Positions 28,185 to 36,466 of a stretch of DNA of 64,000 bases are shown in pieces. The first letter of the stretch is position 1. Every line of letters starts with the position of its first letter. The notes below the pieces were generated by a model, which searched no databases, had not been told where the DNA came from, and was given only the letters and a program-made list of their open reading frames with translations. The DNA is from Streptomyces katrae (GTDB taxonomy: Bacteria; Actinomycetota; Actinomycetes; Streptomycetales; Streptomycetaceae): contig NZ_CP020042.1 in assembly GCF_002028425.1 (NCBI RefSeq), positions 4,687,560 through 4,751,559 on the forward strand, given 5' to 3'. Made by a program: the position numbers and the translations under genes.

Positions 28185-29441
28185 GTGGCTGTCCAAGAGA
28201 TGTCCCGGGGTACCCATACCGCCGTCTGCGCCTGCGACGACTGCGCGCGGGAGGGGCACCGGCGCGCGGTCGCCGCGTTCCTGGAGAAGCGCGACGAGTT
28301 CGCCGCCGGGCAGGGGGTGCCGCCCGCCGTGGCCCACTCCCTCGGCGCCTCCCGCCAGTGGGTCTCCGACGAACTGGCCCTGTCCGCCCGCACGGTCGCC
28401 GAACGGGGGAGAGAGGCCGGGAACTCCTGGCTGTACCTGTTCTCCCGGCGGGCCGTCCTCGCCCTGTGGATCGCCGCCGGGGTGCTGCTGCTGGTGCAGG
28501 TCGGCACCGCGCTCGGCACCGGCTGGTCCACCGCCCGCACCGCCGGGCTGCTGGCCGCGCTGGTCCTGGCCGGCCTGCTGACCGTCGCCGCCCGCGCCCA
28601 GTCGCTGCGGGGCGGGCTGCTGGCCCCGCTGGTCGGCGAGGACAACCGGCTGTCCACCTCGAAGGCGGTACCGAGCGCCTGGGTGGTGCTGACCGCGTTC
28701 GCGGCGCTGCTGCCCGCGCTGCGGCTGGCCGCCTCCTCGCCCGGCCCGGAGCGGGACGCCCTGTACCAGGGGTTCGCGCTGGGGCGGGCGCTGCCCCTGC
28801 TGGCGGTGGTCGCGCTGACGTCGGGGGTGGCGGTGCTGGTGCGCCGGGTGGTCTCCGTACGGATCATGGGGCAGCGGCTGCAGAAGCTGCCGGCGGACCG
28901 GCCGCGCGGGGTGGACCTGCTGACGGACGACGACGGCCGCGGCAGCTTCCCCGACGCGCAGTACGTCCTCGTCTCCACGGTGGTGCTGGCCTACGCGGCG
29001 GTGTCGCTGGCCCGCTTCCCCGACCGGCTGCCGCAGCTGCCGTGGGCGCTGGCCCTGCTGGTGGCCCTGTCGGCGGCGGTGTACCTGGCGGCGAAGTACG
29101 CGGAGGGAAGCCGGCCGCTGGTGCTGTCGGTGGTCCGCAGGCGCGAGCCGGGGGACATCGACGCCGCGGTCCGGCCCGGCGACGACATCGAGATCCGGGG
29201 CGTGGGGTTCGTGCCGCCGGGGGCGCACACGCCGGAGATGCTGGCCCGGCTGGTGGTGCGGGTCGGCGCGGTCCACGTGCACGTTCCGCTGGTGCCGGTG
29301 GCGGGCGGGTTCGTGAACCCCTCGGACACGGTGCTCACGGTGCCGGTGCCCGCGGAGGTGGAGCCGGGCCGGGTCGACGTGCAGGTGGTGACCGCCGCCG
29401 GGGTGGAATCCAACCGCTGCATCATCGACGTGGCCGAATGA
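28185..29441 (+). CDS. Multi-pass membrane protein with C-terminal beta domain
   Basis: I do not recognise the family. The 418 residues have a cytoplasmic head with a CACDDC cysteine pair and HRR motif, then about six membrane segments (AVLALWIAAGVLLLVQVG, AGLLAALVLAGLLTVAA, WVVLTAFAALLPALRLA, ALPLLAVVALTSGVAVL, YVLVSTVVLAYAAVSLA, WALALLVALSAAVYLAA). A C-terminal region of about 120 residues looks like an IPT/TIG-type beta sandwich (GDDIEIRGVGFVPPGAH ... VNPSDTVLTVPVPAEVEPG). It starts at GTG 28185 and ends 19 bases before the DoxX gene. Confidence 0.82.
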   Translation: MAVQEMSRGTHTAVCACDDCAREGHRRAVAAFLEKRDEFAAGQGVPPAVAHSLGASRQWVSDELALSARTVAERGREAGNSWLYLFSRRAVLALWIAAGVLLLVQVGTALGTGWSTARTAGLLAALVLAGLLTVAARAQSLRGGLLAPLVGEDNRLSTSKAVPSAWVVLTAFAALLPALRLAASSPGPERDALYQGFALGRALPLLAVVALTSGVAVLVRRVVSVRIMGQRLQKLPADRPRGVDLLTDDDGRGSFPDAQYVLVSTVVLAYAAVSLARFPDRLPQLPWALALLVALSAAVYLAAKYAEGSRPLVLSVVRRREPGDIDAAVRPGDDIEIRGVGFVPPGAHTPEMLARLVVRVGAVHVHVPLVPVAGGFVNPSDTVLTVPVPAEVEPGRVDVQVVTAAGVESNRCIIDVAE

Positions 29442-29460
29442 AGCGGGTAGACATGGCTGC

Positions 29461-29967
29461 GTGAACCGAACTGACGTCCCTTCCGGTGTGCGGTCCACAC
29501 CGTGGAGAGAACTCGCCTCCCGCCATGCCCTCCTCCCGCTGCGGATCTTCCTCGGCCTGACCTTCGTCTACGCGGGCCTCGACAAACTGACCACCCCGGG
29601 CTTCTTCGCCGCCTCCGGCTCCGGCTCGATCGGCGAGCAGATGCACGGCGTGCGCGACACCGCCGCGATCCCGGCCCTGGTGGACCTCACGCTGAAGGCC
29701 CCCGCCGGTTTCGGCTACGCCATCGCCCTCGGGGAGCTCCTGGTAGGCCTGGGCGTGCTCGCCGGGCTGCTGACCCGGATCGCGGCCGCGGGCGGTGCGC
29801 TGATCTCACTGAGCCTGTGGCTGACGGTGTCCTGGGCCGTGACCCCTTACTACTACGGCAACGACCTGGTGTATCTGATGGCGTGGATCCCGCTGGTGCT
29901 GGCCGGGGCGCCCTACTGGTCCCTCGACCGGCTGATCCGGTCGCGCCGGTCCCGCCGTACCGCGTAG
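29461..29967 (+). CDS. DoxX family membrane protein
   Basis: The 168-residue protein has four membrane segments and the DoxX pattern: ALLPLRIFLGLTFVYAGLDK near the N-terminus, FGYAIALGELLVGLGVLAG, TRIAAAGGALISLSLWLT and DLVYLMAWIPLVLAGA. DoxX proteins are linked to thiosulfate or redox membrane complexes in other bacteria; the role here is unknown. Its 3' end overlaps the end of the opposite-strand gene by 55 bases. Confidence 0.92.
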   Translation: MNRTDVPSGVRSTPWRELASRHALLPLRIFLGLTFVYAGLDKLTTPGFFAASGSGSIGEQMHGVRDTAAIPALVDLTLKAPAGFGYAIALGELLVGLGVLAGLLTRIAAAGGALISLSLWLTVSWAVTPYYYGNDLVYLMAWIPLVLAGAPYWSLDRLIRSRRSRRTA

Positions 29968-30137
29968 GCCACCAGCCCCACCAGGGCGGCCAGGGCCAGT
30001 CCGCCGAAGGCCATCGGCACGACCAGGAACCACGGCAGGTCGGTCTCGCCGGCCGCGTCGAGCAGGTACAGCACGCCCGCCGCGGTCAGCACCAGGCCGG
30101 CCAGCAGCCTTCCGGGCTGGAACTCATGACGCCGCAC
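29913..30137 (-). CDS. Small two-helix membrane protein
   Basis: About 74 residues from a GTG at 30137 (VRRHEFQPGRLLAGLVLTAA), with two hydrophobic helices and a basic tail RRDRRDRISRSRDQ. It overlaps the stop of the upstream LiaF-like gene by 14 bases, so translation is probably coupled, and its 3' end overlaps doxX convergently. An upstream start at 30161 (82 residues) is possible. Likely a small accessory of the envelope-stress set. Confidence 0.7.
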   Translation of the reverse strand: MRRHEFQPGRLLAGLVLTAAGVLYLLDAAGETDLPWFLVVPMAFGGLALAALVGLVAYAVRRDRRDRISRSRDQ

Positions 30138-31449
30138 GGGCCACCTCCACCTGTCCCACACCCGCGTCCAGGTGCAGCTCGATCGTCCCGCCGGCCTCGG
30201 TGCCCGCGGTGGGGGCCAGGGTCGCCCGCCGGTTCTCGCCGCCGCTCTTGATCCGCACGGAGCGGTCCCCGGGCAGCTGGATGTCGCCCAGGTCGATGGA
30301 GACGTCGGCCTTCGCGGTGACCTCCCGGGGGACGATCACCTTCAGCCGGCCCGCCTCGATGGAGGCGCGGACCGGCACGGTCGTGCCCTTCGGCACGTCC
30401 AGGCGGCTCAGGTCGAGCGTGGCCAGCCCCGTCCCGGAGGAGTACAGGGGCCGGACGTCGGCCACCGCCGCCGGACGCCAGTCGACGTTGTGCCAGTCGG
30501 TGCTCACCTCGCGCGGCAGGGCGGTGGCCGCCGCGAGGAGCCCGGCCGTGACCAGGCCCAGCAGGATCGTGCCGAAGCCGGTGCGGCCCTTGACGGAGCT
30601 CACCGCCAGGCCCAGCCCGAAGACGGCCAGCGCACAGGCCAGGCCGACCTGGAGGGCGTGCCCCAGCGGGCTGCCGTGCCAGACGGAGGCGGTGGCGATC
30701 CCGCCGGCCAGCAGGGCCAGGACGAAGATCCGGCCGCCGATCCCGCCGCGCCCCTGCCCGTACGCGGGCGTCGGCTCCGGCTTCGCCGGGGCCGCCCCGG
30801 GCAGCGTGCCCGGGCGGTCGTCGGCGCCGTCGTCGGGGCCCCACAGGTAGCCGGAGGAGCCGACCGGCCCGGTGGTGCCGTCCTTCACCAGCGGATCGCG
30901 CCACCACGACGGGCTGCTCGGCACGGGCGGCGCCTGGGTCTCCGGCGGAGCCGGGCGGTGCGTCCCGGGGGCCTCCGCCTCGGGGGCGGCGGCCCGGCGG
31001 TGCCGCCGGGACCAGTACGCGGCCCCGCCGAGCGCCAGGATGACCAGGACGGAGAAGGCGCCCATCACCCCGTTGTCGAGCATCGACAGGAACAGGGCGC
31101 AGCCCACCAGGGCGCTGAACACCGCGGCCAGGGTGGACCCTTCGACGCGTCCGGTCAGCAGCTTGCGGCCCTCGCTGTCCTCCTCGCCCTCCAGAGGCAG
31201 CAGCAGCCAGGCGAACCCGTAGAAGACCAGGCCGACGCCGCCCGTGACGGCGAGCACGCCGAGCACGATCCGGAACATCACCGGGTCCAGGTCGAAATAC
31301 CGGCCCAGGCCGCCGCAGACGCCTGCGAGGACCTTGTCGCGCTTGCTGCGGCGCAGCGGCGGCCGGTCGGCTGGGGCCGGTGCCCCGGGTTCTTCCCCCG
31401 GGCTCCGTCCGGAGGCGCCCCCGGGCGGGGCGTCGTGTACGTCGGTCAT
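30124..31449 (-). CDS. PspC-domain membrane protein with LiaF-like C-terminal domain
   Basis: The 441-residue protein begins with a PspC domain (KVLAGVCGGLGRYFDLDP, YGFAWLLLPLEG) and has several further membrane helices. It ends with a beta-rich domain (VPKGTTVPVRASIEAGRLKV, IDLGDIQLPGDRSVRI) like that of LiaF proteins. Together with the divergent histidine kinase and regulator it forms a LiaFSR/EsrISR-type three-component envelope-stress set, in which this protein would restrain the kinase. That role is inference from the arrangement. The ATG at 31449 follows the usual start of the PspC head. Confidence 0.85.
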   Translation of the reverse strand: MTDVHDAPPGGASGRSPGEEPGAPAPADRPPLRRSKRDKVLAGVCGGLGRYFDLDPVMFRIVLGVLAVTGGVGLVFYGFAWLLLPLEGEEDSEGRKLLTGRVEGSTLAAVFSALVGCALFLSMLDNGVMGAFSVLVILALGGAAYWSRRHRRAAAPEAEAPGTHRPAPPETQAPPVPSSPSWWRDPLVKDGTTGPVGSSGYLWGPDDGADDRPGTLPGAAPAKPEPTPAYGQGRGGIGGRIFVLALLAGGIATASVWHGSPLGHALQVGLACALAVFGLGLAVSSVKGRTGFGTILLGLVTAGLLAAATALPREVSTDWHNVDWRPAAVADVRPLYSSGTGLATLDLSRLDVPKGTTVPVRASIEAGRLKVIVPREVTAKADVSIDLGDIQLPGDRSVRIKSGGENRRATLAPTAGTEAGGTIELHLDAGVGQVEVARAAS

Positions 31450-31512
31450 GGCTCCATGGTGACCGCCCGTCCGGCCGCCCGGCACCGGGCCCTACCCTGG
31501 CGCAACCCTGAT

Positions 31513-31537
31513 ATCCCCCCGACGGAACTGGGGGGAT
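31513..31537. promoter_or_regulatory. Inverted repeat between the LiaF-like and histidine kinase genes
   Basis: ATCCCCCC (31513-31520) and GGGGGGAT (31530-31537) are perfect 8-bp arms with a 9-base spacer, midway between the divergent starts at 31449 and 31581. It is a good candidate operator for the neighbouring LuxR-type regulator, giving autoregulation of both directions. Confidence 0.5.
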
Positions 31538-31580
31538 GCCCTGATGCCGCCGCCCGCCCGGCCATGTGACCCTTGGTGAC

Positions 31581-32876
31581 ATGCCCGCAGCAGCAGCCGC
31601 CCGTACCCCGCACGCCCCCGACCCCGACGACGTCCCGCAGCGCAGGCTCTACCGCAGCGCCGACGGACGGATGCTCGGCGGAGTCGCGCGCGGCCTCGCC
31701 GGGCACCTCGGGCTGCCCGTCCTGTGGGTCCGGCTCGCCTTCCTCGCCATGTTCATGTGGGGGGACGGGCTGGGGGTGCTGCTGTACGCCGCCTTCTGGG
31801 TCTTCGTCCCGCTCGGCGTCGGCGGCAGCACCGGGCACCACTCCTTCTTCGAGACCCTCGCCGACGGCAGCCGGCGCCTGCGCAAGCCCGACAAGGGGGC
31901 GGTGTCCGGGCTGATCGCCCTGGCCGTCGGCGCGGGCATCTTCATCTCCCAGCTCCGCGTCGGCGGCGCCAACGGCCGCTACGTCTGGCCCACCCTGCTC
32001 GTCGGGGCCGGCGTCGTCCTCGTCTGGCGGCAGGCCGACAACGCCCGCCGGGCCGGCTGGAACTCCGCCGCGGACCGCCAGAAGCGGCTCCTCCAGGCCG
32101 CCCGGGCGCTCGCCGGGGTGGTGCTCGTCGGCGTGGGCCTGACCGTCTTCATCGTCGTACGGGGCTCCGCCGCCCAGCTCGGCAACCTCCTCACCGCCGT
32201 CCTCGCCGTCCTCGTCGGCATCGCCCTGCTCGCCGGACCCTGGCTGATCCGGATGACCCAGGACCTCTCCGAGGAGCGTCTGATGCGCATCCGCGCCCAG
32301 GAGCGCGCCGAGGTCGCCGCCCACGTCCACGACTCCGTCCTGCACACGCTCACCCTGATCCAGCGCAACGCCGAGGACGTCGGCGAGGTCCGCCGCCTCG
32401 CCCGCGCCCAGGAGCGGGAGCTGCGCAACTGGCTGTACAAGCCGGAGGGCACCGGCAAGGACGAGGCCGAGGAGCCGGCCACCCTCGCCGAGGCCGTGAA
32501 GAAGGCCGCCGCCGAGGTCGAGGACCACCACGGCGTCCCGATCGAGGTGGTCGTCGTCGGAGACTGCCCACTGGACGAGAAGCTGGGCGCGCAGATGCAG
32601 GCCGCGCGCGAGGCGATGGTCAACGCCGCCAAGTACGGTGGCGAGGGCGGGCCCGTCCAGGTGTACGCGGAGGTCGAGGGGCGCACGGTGTTCGTGTCCG
32701 TACGGGACCGGGGGCCGGGCTTCGACATCGACGCGGTACCCGGCGACCGCATGGGCGTACGAGAATCGATCATCGGCCGGATGCAGCGCAACGGCGGGAC
32801 CGCCCGGCTGCGGTCCGCGCCCGACGGCGGCACGGAAGTCGAACTGGAGATGGAGAGGGTGGCGAACGCGGCATGA
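31581..32876 (+). CDS. PspC-domain sensor histidine kinase (LiaS/EsrS-like)
   Basis: 431 residues: a PspC domain (MLGGVARGLAGHLGLPVLW ... FWVFVPLG), about four more membrane helices, a HisKA_3 dimerisation domain with the phosphorylated His in HVHDSVLHTL, and an ATPase domain (AREAMVNAAKYGG, DRGPGFD). The protein should autophosphorylate and pass phosphate to the regulator encoded next, whose ATG overlaps this stop by 4 bases. The ATG at 31581 was chosen; a GTG five codons upstream is possible and no strong ribosome site is present for either. Confidence 0.92.
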   Translation: MPAAAAARTPHAPDPDDVPQRRLYRSADGRMLGGVARGLAGHLGLPVLWVRLAFLAMFMWGDGLGVLLYAAFWVFVPLGVGGSTGHHSFFETLADGSRRLRKPDKGAVSGLIALAVGAGIFISQLRVGGANGRYVWPTLLVGAGVVLVWRQADNARRAGWNSAADRQKRLLQAARALAGVVLVGVGLTVFIVVRGSAAQLGNLLTAVLAVLVGIALLAGPWLIRMTQDLSEERLMRIRAQERAEVAAHVHDSVLHTLTLIQRNAEDVGEVRRLARAQERELRNWLYKPEGTGKDEAEEPATLAEAVKKAAAEVEDHHGVPIEVVVVGDCPLDEKLGAQMQAAREAMVNAAKYGGEGGPVQVYAEVEGRTVFVSVRDRGPGFDIDAVPGDRMGVRESIIGRMQRNGGTARLRSAPDGGTEVELEMERVANAA

Positions 32877-33574
32877 CCGGCATGACCGAGGGCAGCGCTG
32901 TGAACGACGGGTCCAGGAGGGTCCGGGTGGTGCTCGTCGACGACCACCGCATGTTCCGCACCGGCGTACAGGCCGAGATCGGGGAGACGTCCCGCACCGG
33001 CGTCGAGGTCGTCGGGGAGGCCGCCGACGTGGACCAGGCCGTCACCGTCATCACCGCCACCCGCCCCGAGGTGGTCCTCCTCGACGTGCACCTGCCCGGC
33101 GGCGGCGGCGTCGAGGTGCTGCGGCGCTGCGCCCCGCTGATGGCGGCCGCCGAGAACCCGGTGCGCTTCCTGGCCCTGTCGGTGTCGGACGCCGCCGAGG
33201 ACGTCATCGGGGTCATCCGGGGCGGCGCGCGCGGCTACGTCACCAAGACCATCACCGGCACCGACCTGGTGGACTCCGTCTTCCGGGTCCAGGACGGGGA
33301 CGCGGTGTTCTCGCCGCGGCTGGCCGGCTTCGTCCTCGACGCCTTCGCCTCCACGGACGCGCCGCCGGTCGACGAGGACCTGGACCGGCTCACCCAGCGG
33401 GAGCGCGAGGTGCTGCGGCTGATCGCGCGCGGGTACGCGTACAAGGAGATCGCCAAGCAGCTGTTCATCTCGGTGAAGACGGTCGAGTCGCACGTCTCGG
33501 CCGTGCTGAGGAAGCTCCAGCTCTCCAACCGGCACGAGCTGACCCGCTGGGCCACCGCGCGCCGCCTGGTCTGA
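32873..33574 (+). CDS. LuxR/NarL-type response regulator
   Basis: 233 residues with a receiver domain (VVLVDDHRMFRTG, phospho-acceptor Asp in VVLLDVHLPGGG, Lys in YVTKTITG) and a C-terminal LuxR HTH (LTQREREVLRLIARGYAYKE, SVKTVESHVSAVLRKL). The ATGA overlap with the PspC kinase gene indicates a cognate pair. Expected targets are the divergent LiaF-like gene and its own operon through the inverted repeat between them. A second ATG three codons in could also be used. Confidence 0.95.
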   Translation: MTGMTEGSAVNDGSRRVRVVLVDDHRMFRTGVQAEIGETSRTGVEVVGEAADVDQAVTVITATRPEVVLLDVHLPGGGGVEVLRRCAPLMAAAENPVRFLALSVSDAAEDVIGVIRGGARGYVTKTITGTDLVDSVFRVQDGDAVFSPRLAGFVLDAFASTDAPPVDEDLDRLTQREREVLRLIARGYAYKEIAKQLFISVKTVESHVSAVLRKLQLSNRHELTRWATARRLV

Positions 33575-33598
33575 CCTGCGGGTGAACCGCGGGTGACA

Positions 33599-33619
33599 CC
33601 CCGGGGCGCGGCCCCGGGG
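33599..33619 (+). terminator. Terminator after the response regulator
   Basis: CCCCGGGGC-GCG-GCCCCGGGG, a 9-bp stem, begins 25 bases after the stop. Confidence 0.7.
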
Positions 33620-33694
33620 ATGATCCGGATGTGATCCACGACGCAGTCGGGGAGGGCAACCGGACGGCATCGCGGCGGCCTCTTGGGTGGCGTG

Positions 33695-34807
33695 ATGAGC
33701 CTGACGGGGACCCCTCTCTTCGCGACGGTGATCGGCCTGACGCTGATCGCCGTCGTCCTGCCGCTGACCGTGTGGAGCAAGGTGCGCGGCCCCGCCGCCG
33801 CACGCCTGGCGGTCCGCGGGCTGATGGTGGTGTTCGCGCAGGTCACCGCCGTCGCCCTGGTGTTCGTCGCGGTCAACCGGGACATGAACTTCTACGCCTC
33901 CTGGGGCGACCTGATGGGCACCGGCAGCTACGTCCAGTCCGCCCCCGACCTCGGCGCCGACGGCATGGGCGGCAAGAAGGCCGAGCAGGTCCGGCAGGAG
34001 CCGAAGGTCCGCCAGGACTTCCAGCCCGTCGACGGGCTCGGCGGACGCGTGAGGAAGACCGAGCTCGACGGGAAGATCTCCGGGGTCAAGGGCGACGTCA
34101 TGGTGTGGCTGCCGCCGCAGTACGACGACCCCGCCTACAAGGACAGGAAGTTCCCGGTCGTCGAGCTGATCCCCGGCATACCGGGCACCGGCAAGTCCTG
34201 GTTCCAGGGGCTCAAGGCGCACGAGGTGCTGGAGCCGCTGATGAAGGAGGGCAAGGTCCAGCCGTTCATCCTGGTCTCCCCGCGCGCCATGCTGCTGGGC
34301 AACGCCGACACCGGCTGTGCCAACCTCCCCGGCAAGGTCAACGCCGACAGCTGGTTCAGCGTCGACGTCCGCAAGATGGTCACCGACAACTTCCGCGTCT
34401 CCGACGACCCCCGCACCTGGGGCGTGGCCGGCTACTCGGCGGGCGCCTACTGCGCGGCCAAGCTGGCCATCCTGCACCCCGACCGGTACGGCGCGGCCGT
34501 CTCGCTGTCCGGCTACAACGACCCGGGCCAGGAGCCCACCTCGCTGGTCGCCAAGGACCCCGAGCTGCGCCGCACCCACAACCTCAAGGAACTGCTGAAG
34601 GCCCAGCCCGCGCCGCCGGCGGTGGCGCTGTGGATGTCGGGGGCGGAGCAGGACGGCTACCTGTCGGGGATGGACCTCAAGGGGCTCGCCAAGAACCCGA
34701 CCACCGTGCACGCGGAGAAGGTCACCGGCGGCCACAACCTGGAGTCCTGGTCCAAGCAGCTGCCGCAGACCTTCGGCTGGCTCAGCCAGACCGTCAAGGC
34801 GCCGTAA
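33695..34807 (+). CDS. Membrane-anchored esterase (esterase D / mycolyltransferase-like alpha/beta hydrolase)
   Basis: 370 residues. Two N-terminal membrane segments (LFATVIGLTLIAVVLPLTVW, GLMVVFAQVTAVALVFVAV) anchor an external alpha/beta hydrolase of the PF00756 esterase type. The nucleophile elbow is GYSAGA, with the catalytic His probably in VTGGHNLESW. Related enzymes act on envelope lipids or trehalose esters, but the substrate is unknown. ATG 33695 follows a weak site; a TTG four codons upstream is open. The 121-base spacer upstream holds the regulator's terminator. Confidence 0.88.
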   Translation: MSLTGTPLFATVIGLTLIAVVLPLTVWSKVRGPAAARLAVRGLMVVFAQVTAVALVFVAVNRDMNFYASWGDLMGTGSYVQSAPDLGADGMGGKKAEQVRQEPKVRQDFQPVDGLGGRVRKTELDGKISGVKGDVMVWLPPQYDDPAYKDRKFPVVELIPGIPGTGKSWFQGLKAHEVLEPLMKEGKVQPFILVSPRAMLLGNADTGCANLPGKVNADSWFSVDVRKMVTDNFRVSDDPRTWGVAGYSAGAYCAAKLAILHPDRYGAAVSLSGYNDPGQEPTSLVAKDPELRRTHNLKELLKAQPAPPAVALWMSGAEQDGYLSGMDLKGLAKNPTTVHAEKVTGGHNLESWSKQLPQTFGWLSQTVKAP

Positions 34808-34813
34808 CGGGCC

Positions 34814-35887
34814 CTACGCGGGGCGGGAGGCACCGGCCCAGGGCATCGAGTCGACCGGTGCCAGCCGGACCGTGGAGCCGGGGCGCGGGGCGTGGATGAT
34901 CTGGCCGCCCCCGACGTACAGGCCGACGTGCGTGACGCCGGAGTAGTAGAACACCAGGTCGCCGGGGGCCAGCTGGTCGCGGGAGACCCGCCGGCCGGCG
35001 TTGATCTGGGTGTAGGTGGTGCGGGGCAGGGAGACCCCGGCCGCCCGCCAGGCCGCCTGGGTCAGCCCCGAGCAGTCGAACGAGCCCGGGCCGGTCGCGC
35101 CCCAGACGTACGGCCTGCCGATCGCCCCGTACGCGAACGCCACCGCGCGGGCGGCGCGCGAACCGTCGGCGGGGGCCGGGGAGCCGTGCGCTCCGGCGGG
35201 GGCCGCCGCCGCTGCTGCGGGTCCGGCGGCGGGGGCGGCCGGGCCGATGCCGTGCCGGGCCTCGTACGCGGCCCGCTCCTGCGCGCCGAGCCGGGCCAGC
35301 AGCCGCTGGGCGGTGGCCAGCCGGCCCTCGACGAGGGCCTTCTGCCGGGCGAGCTCGGCCCGCCGGGCGCGGACCTCCTTCAGGCTCCCGTCGGCCTGCG
35401 CGCGCAGCCGGCCGACCTCGTCGAGCCCGCGCCGCACGGAGGCCACCTCGGTGGCGGTCCGGTCGCCGGCCCGGGTGAGGAGGGAGGCCCGTTCGAGGTA
35501 GTCCTGCGGGTCGGAGGCGAGCGCCAGCTGGAGGGCGGGGCCCAGGCCGCCGCTGCGGTACTGGCCGGCCGCGACCGTGGCGAGCGCGCTGCGGGCGGCG
35601 CCGAGCCGGTCCTCCTTGCGGGCGGCCTCGTCCTGCAGGCCGGCCAGCGCACGCTCGGCCTCGTCGGCCTTGGCCTTCGCCCCGTTGTAGTTCTCCGTCG
35701 CCGCCTCGGCCTCCTCGTAGAGCCGGTCGACCTCCGCCTTGACCTGGGTGGGGGTCTGCTGCGGCTCGGCGTGCGAGGTGCCTTCGAAGGCGGTGGCGGT
35801 GGCAGCGCCCGCGAGGGCGAGGGTGGCGGCCGTCCGGACGGTGCCGCCGGAGAACGGGCGCTGCCTGGGCTTTCGATGACTGGCCAC
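34814..35887 (-). CDS. Secreted NlpC/P60 (C40) peptidoglycan hydrolase
   Basis: 357 residues: a signal peptide-like start (VRTAATLALAGAATATAFEG after basic residues), a long coiled-coil of about 170 residues (VKAEVDRLYEEAEAATENYN ... RARRAELARQKALVEGRL), an Ala/Pro linker and a C-terminal NlpC/P60 domain. The catalytic Cys is in FDCSGLTQAAW, the His in VTHVGLYVGGGQIIH and the third residue in the second HAP motif. It cleaves the D-Glu-DAP bond of peptidoglycan stems. GTG start at 35887. I looked for a ydaO-type c-di-AMP riboswitch upstream and did not find its motifs. Confidence 0.95.
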   Translation of the reverse strand: MASHRKPRQRPFSGGTVRTAATLALAGAATATAFEGTSHAEPQQTPTQVKAEVDRLYEEAEAATENYNGAKAKADEAERALAGLQDEAARKEDRLGAARSALATVAAGQYRSGGLGPALQLALASDPQDYLERASLLTRAGDRTATEVASVRRGLDEVGRLRAQADGSLKEVRARRAELARQKALVEGRLATAQRLLARLGAQERAAYEARHGIGPAAPAAGPAAAAAAPAGAHGSPAPADGSRAARAVAFAYGAIGRPYVWGATGPGSFDCSGLTQAAWRAAGVSLPRTTYTQINAGRRVSRDQLAPGDLVFYYSGVTHVGLYVGGGQIIHAPRPGSTVRLAPVDSMPWAGASRPA

Positions 35888-36014
35888 GGGGGCCTCACGT
35901 CCTTCCGTCGGTCCCGCAGGTCTCGGGGGAGGACGCTAAACCTGGAGGTCACGGCCGGATGACGAGTTGATCAGTACTGGCCGCGGCTGATCGCCGATGG
36001 CCGGACGGGACCGC

Positions 36015-36371
36015 TCAGTGCCAGAGGACGGCGATAAAGATATTGGCGACGGTCAGTCCGCCGACCGCGCCGAAGAGGCCCTTCTCGACGTGCTCCTCGT
36101 CGCGCTTGACGTAGACGAGCGCCAGGATCACGAAGAGGACCGCCAGCTTCACGCCGATCTTGATGTTGTTCAGCGGCGCCCCGTCGCCCATCTCGTGGAA
36201 GCCGACGAGCAGCACGCCGGTGACGAGCATGGTCAGTGCGCCGTGGAGCATCGCGGGCACGAAGCGGGCGGTGCCGGCGCCCATCGCCTTCATCTGGGTG
36301 AGGAAGCCGCCCAGGAGGGAGGCTATGCCGATGATGTGCAGGCCGACGAAGACGTGGGTGAGGACAGTCAT
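36015..36371 (-). CDS. Small multi-pass membrane protein
   Basis: 118 residues with four hydrophobic helices (THVFVGLHIIGIASLLGGFL, FVPAMLHGALTMLVTGVLLV, IKIGVKLAVLFVILALVYV, VGGLTVANIFIAVLW). The His residues on the first and second helices are reminiscent of cytochrome b-like or CopD-like small proteins, but no family is assigned. Start ATG 36371; it is divergent from the helicase gene. Confidence 0.85.
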   Translation of the reverse strand: MTVLTHVFVGLHIIGIASLLGGFLTQMKAMGAGTARFVPAMLHGALTMLVTGVLLVGFHEMGDGAPLNNIKIGVKLAVLFVILALVYVKRDEEHVEKGLFGAVGGLTVANIFIAVLWH

Positions 36372-36451
36372 GGCGACGAGCCTACGGGGTGCCTCCCGCC
36401 GTCCCGACGGCGGATTTCCCCGGGGCGGGGCCGCCTGTCGGTCCCGCCCCC

Positions 36452-36457
36452 TAGACT
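36452..36457 (+). promoter_or_regulatory. Candidate -10 of the helicase gene
   Basis: TAGACT fits TAnnnT and is 9 bases before the ATG at 36467, so the transcript is probably leaderless or has a very short leader. This favours the second of two in-frame ATGs. Confidence 0.45.
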
Positions 36458-36466
36458 CGGATGGCG

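Noticed and set aside
35888..36014. Possible ydaO (c-di-AMP) riboswitch ahead of the NlpC/P60 gene
   Set aside because: Such riboswitches precede many Streptomyces wall hydrolases, but the conserved GGGGTGAATC-type core and terminal GGCGGA pieces were not found.
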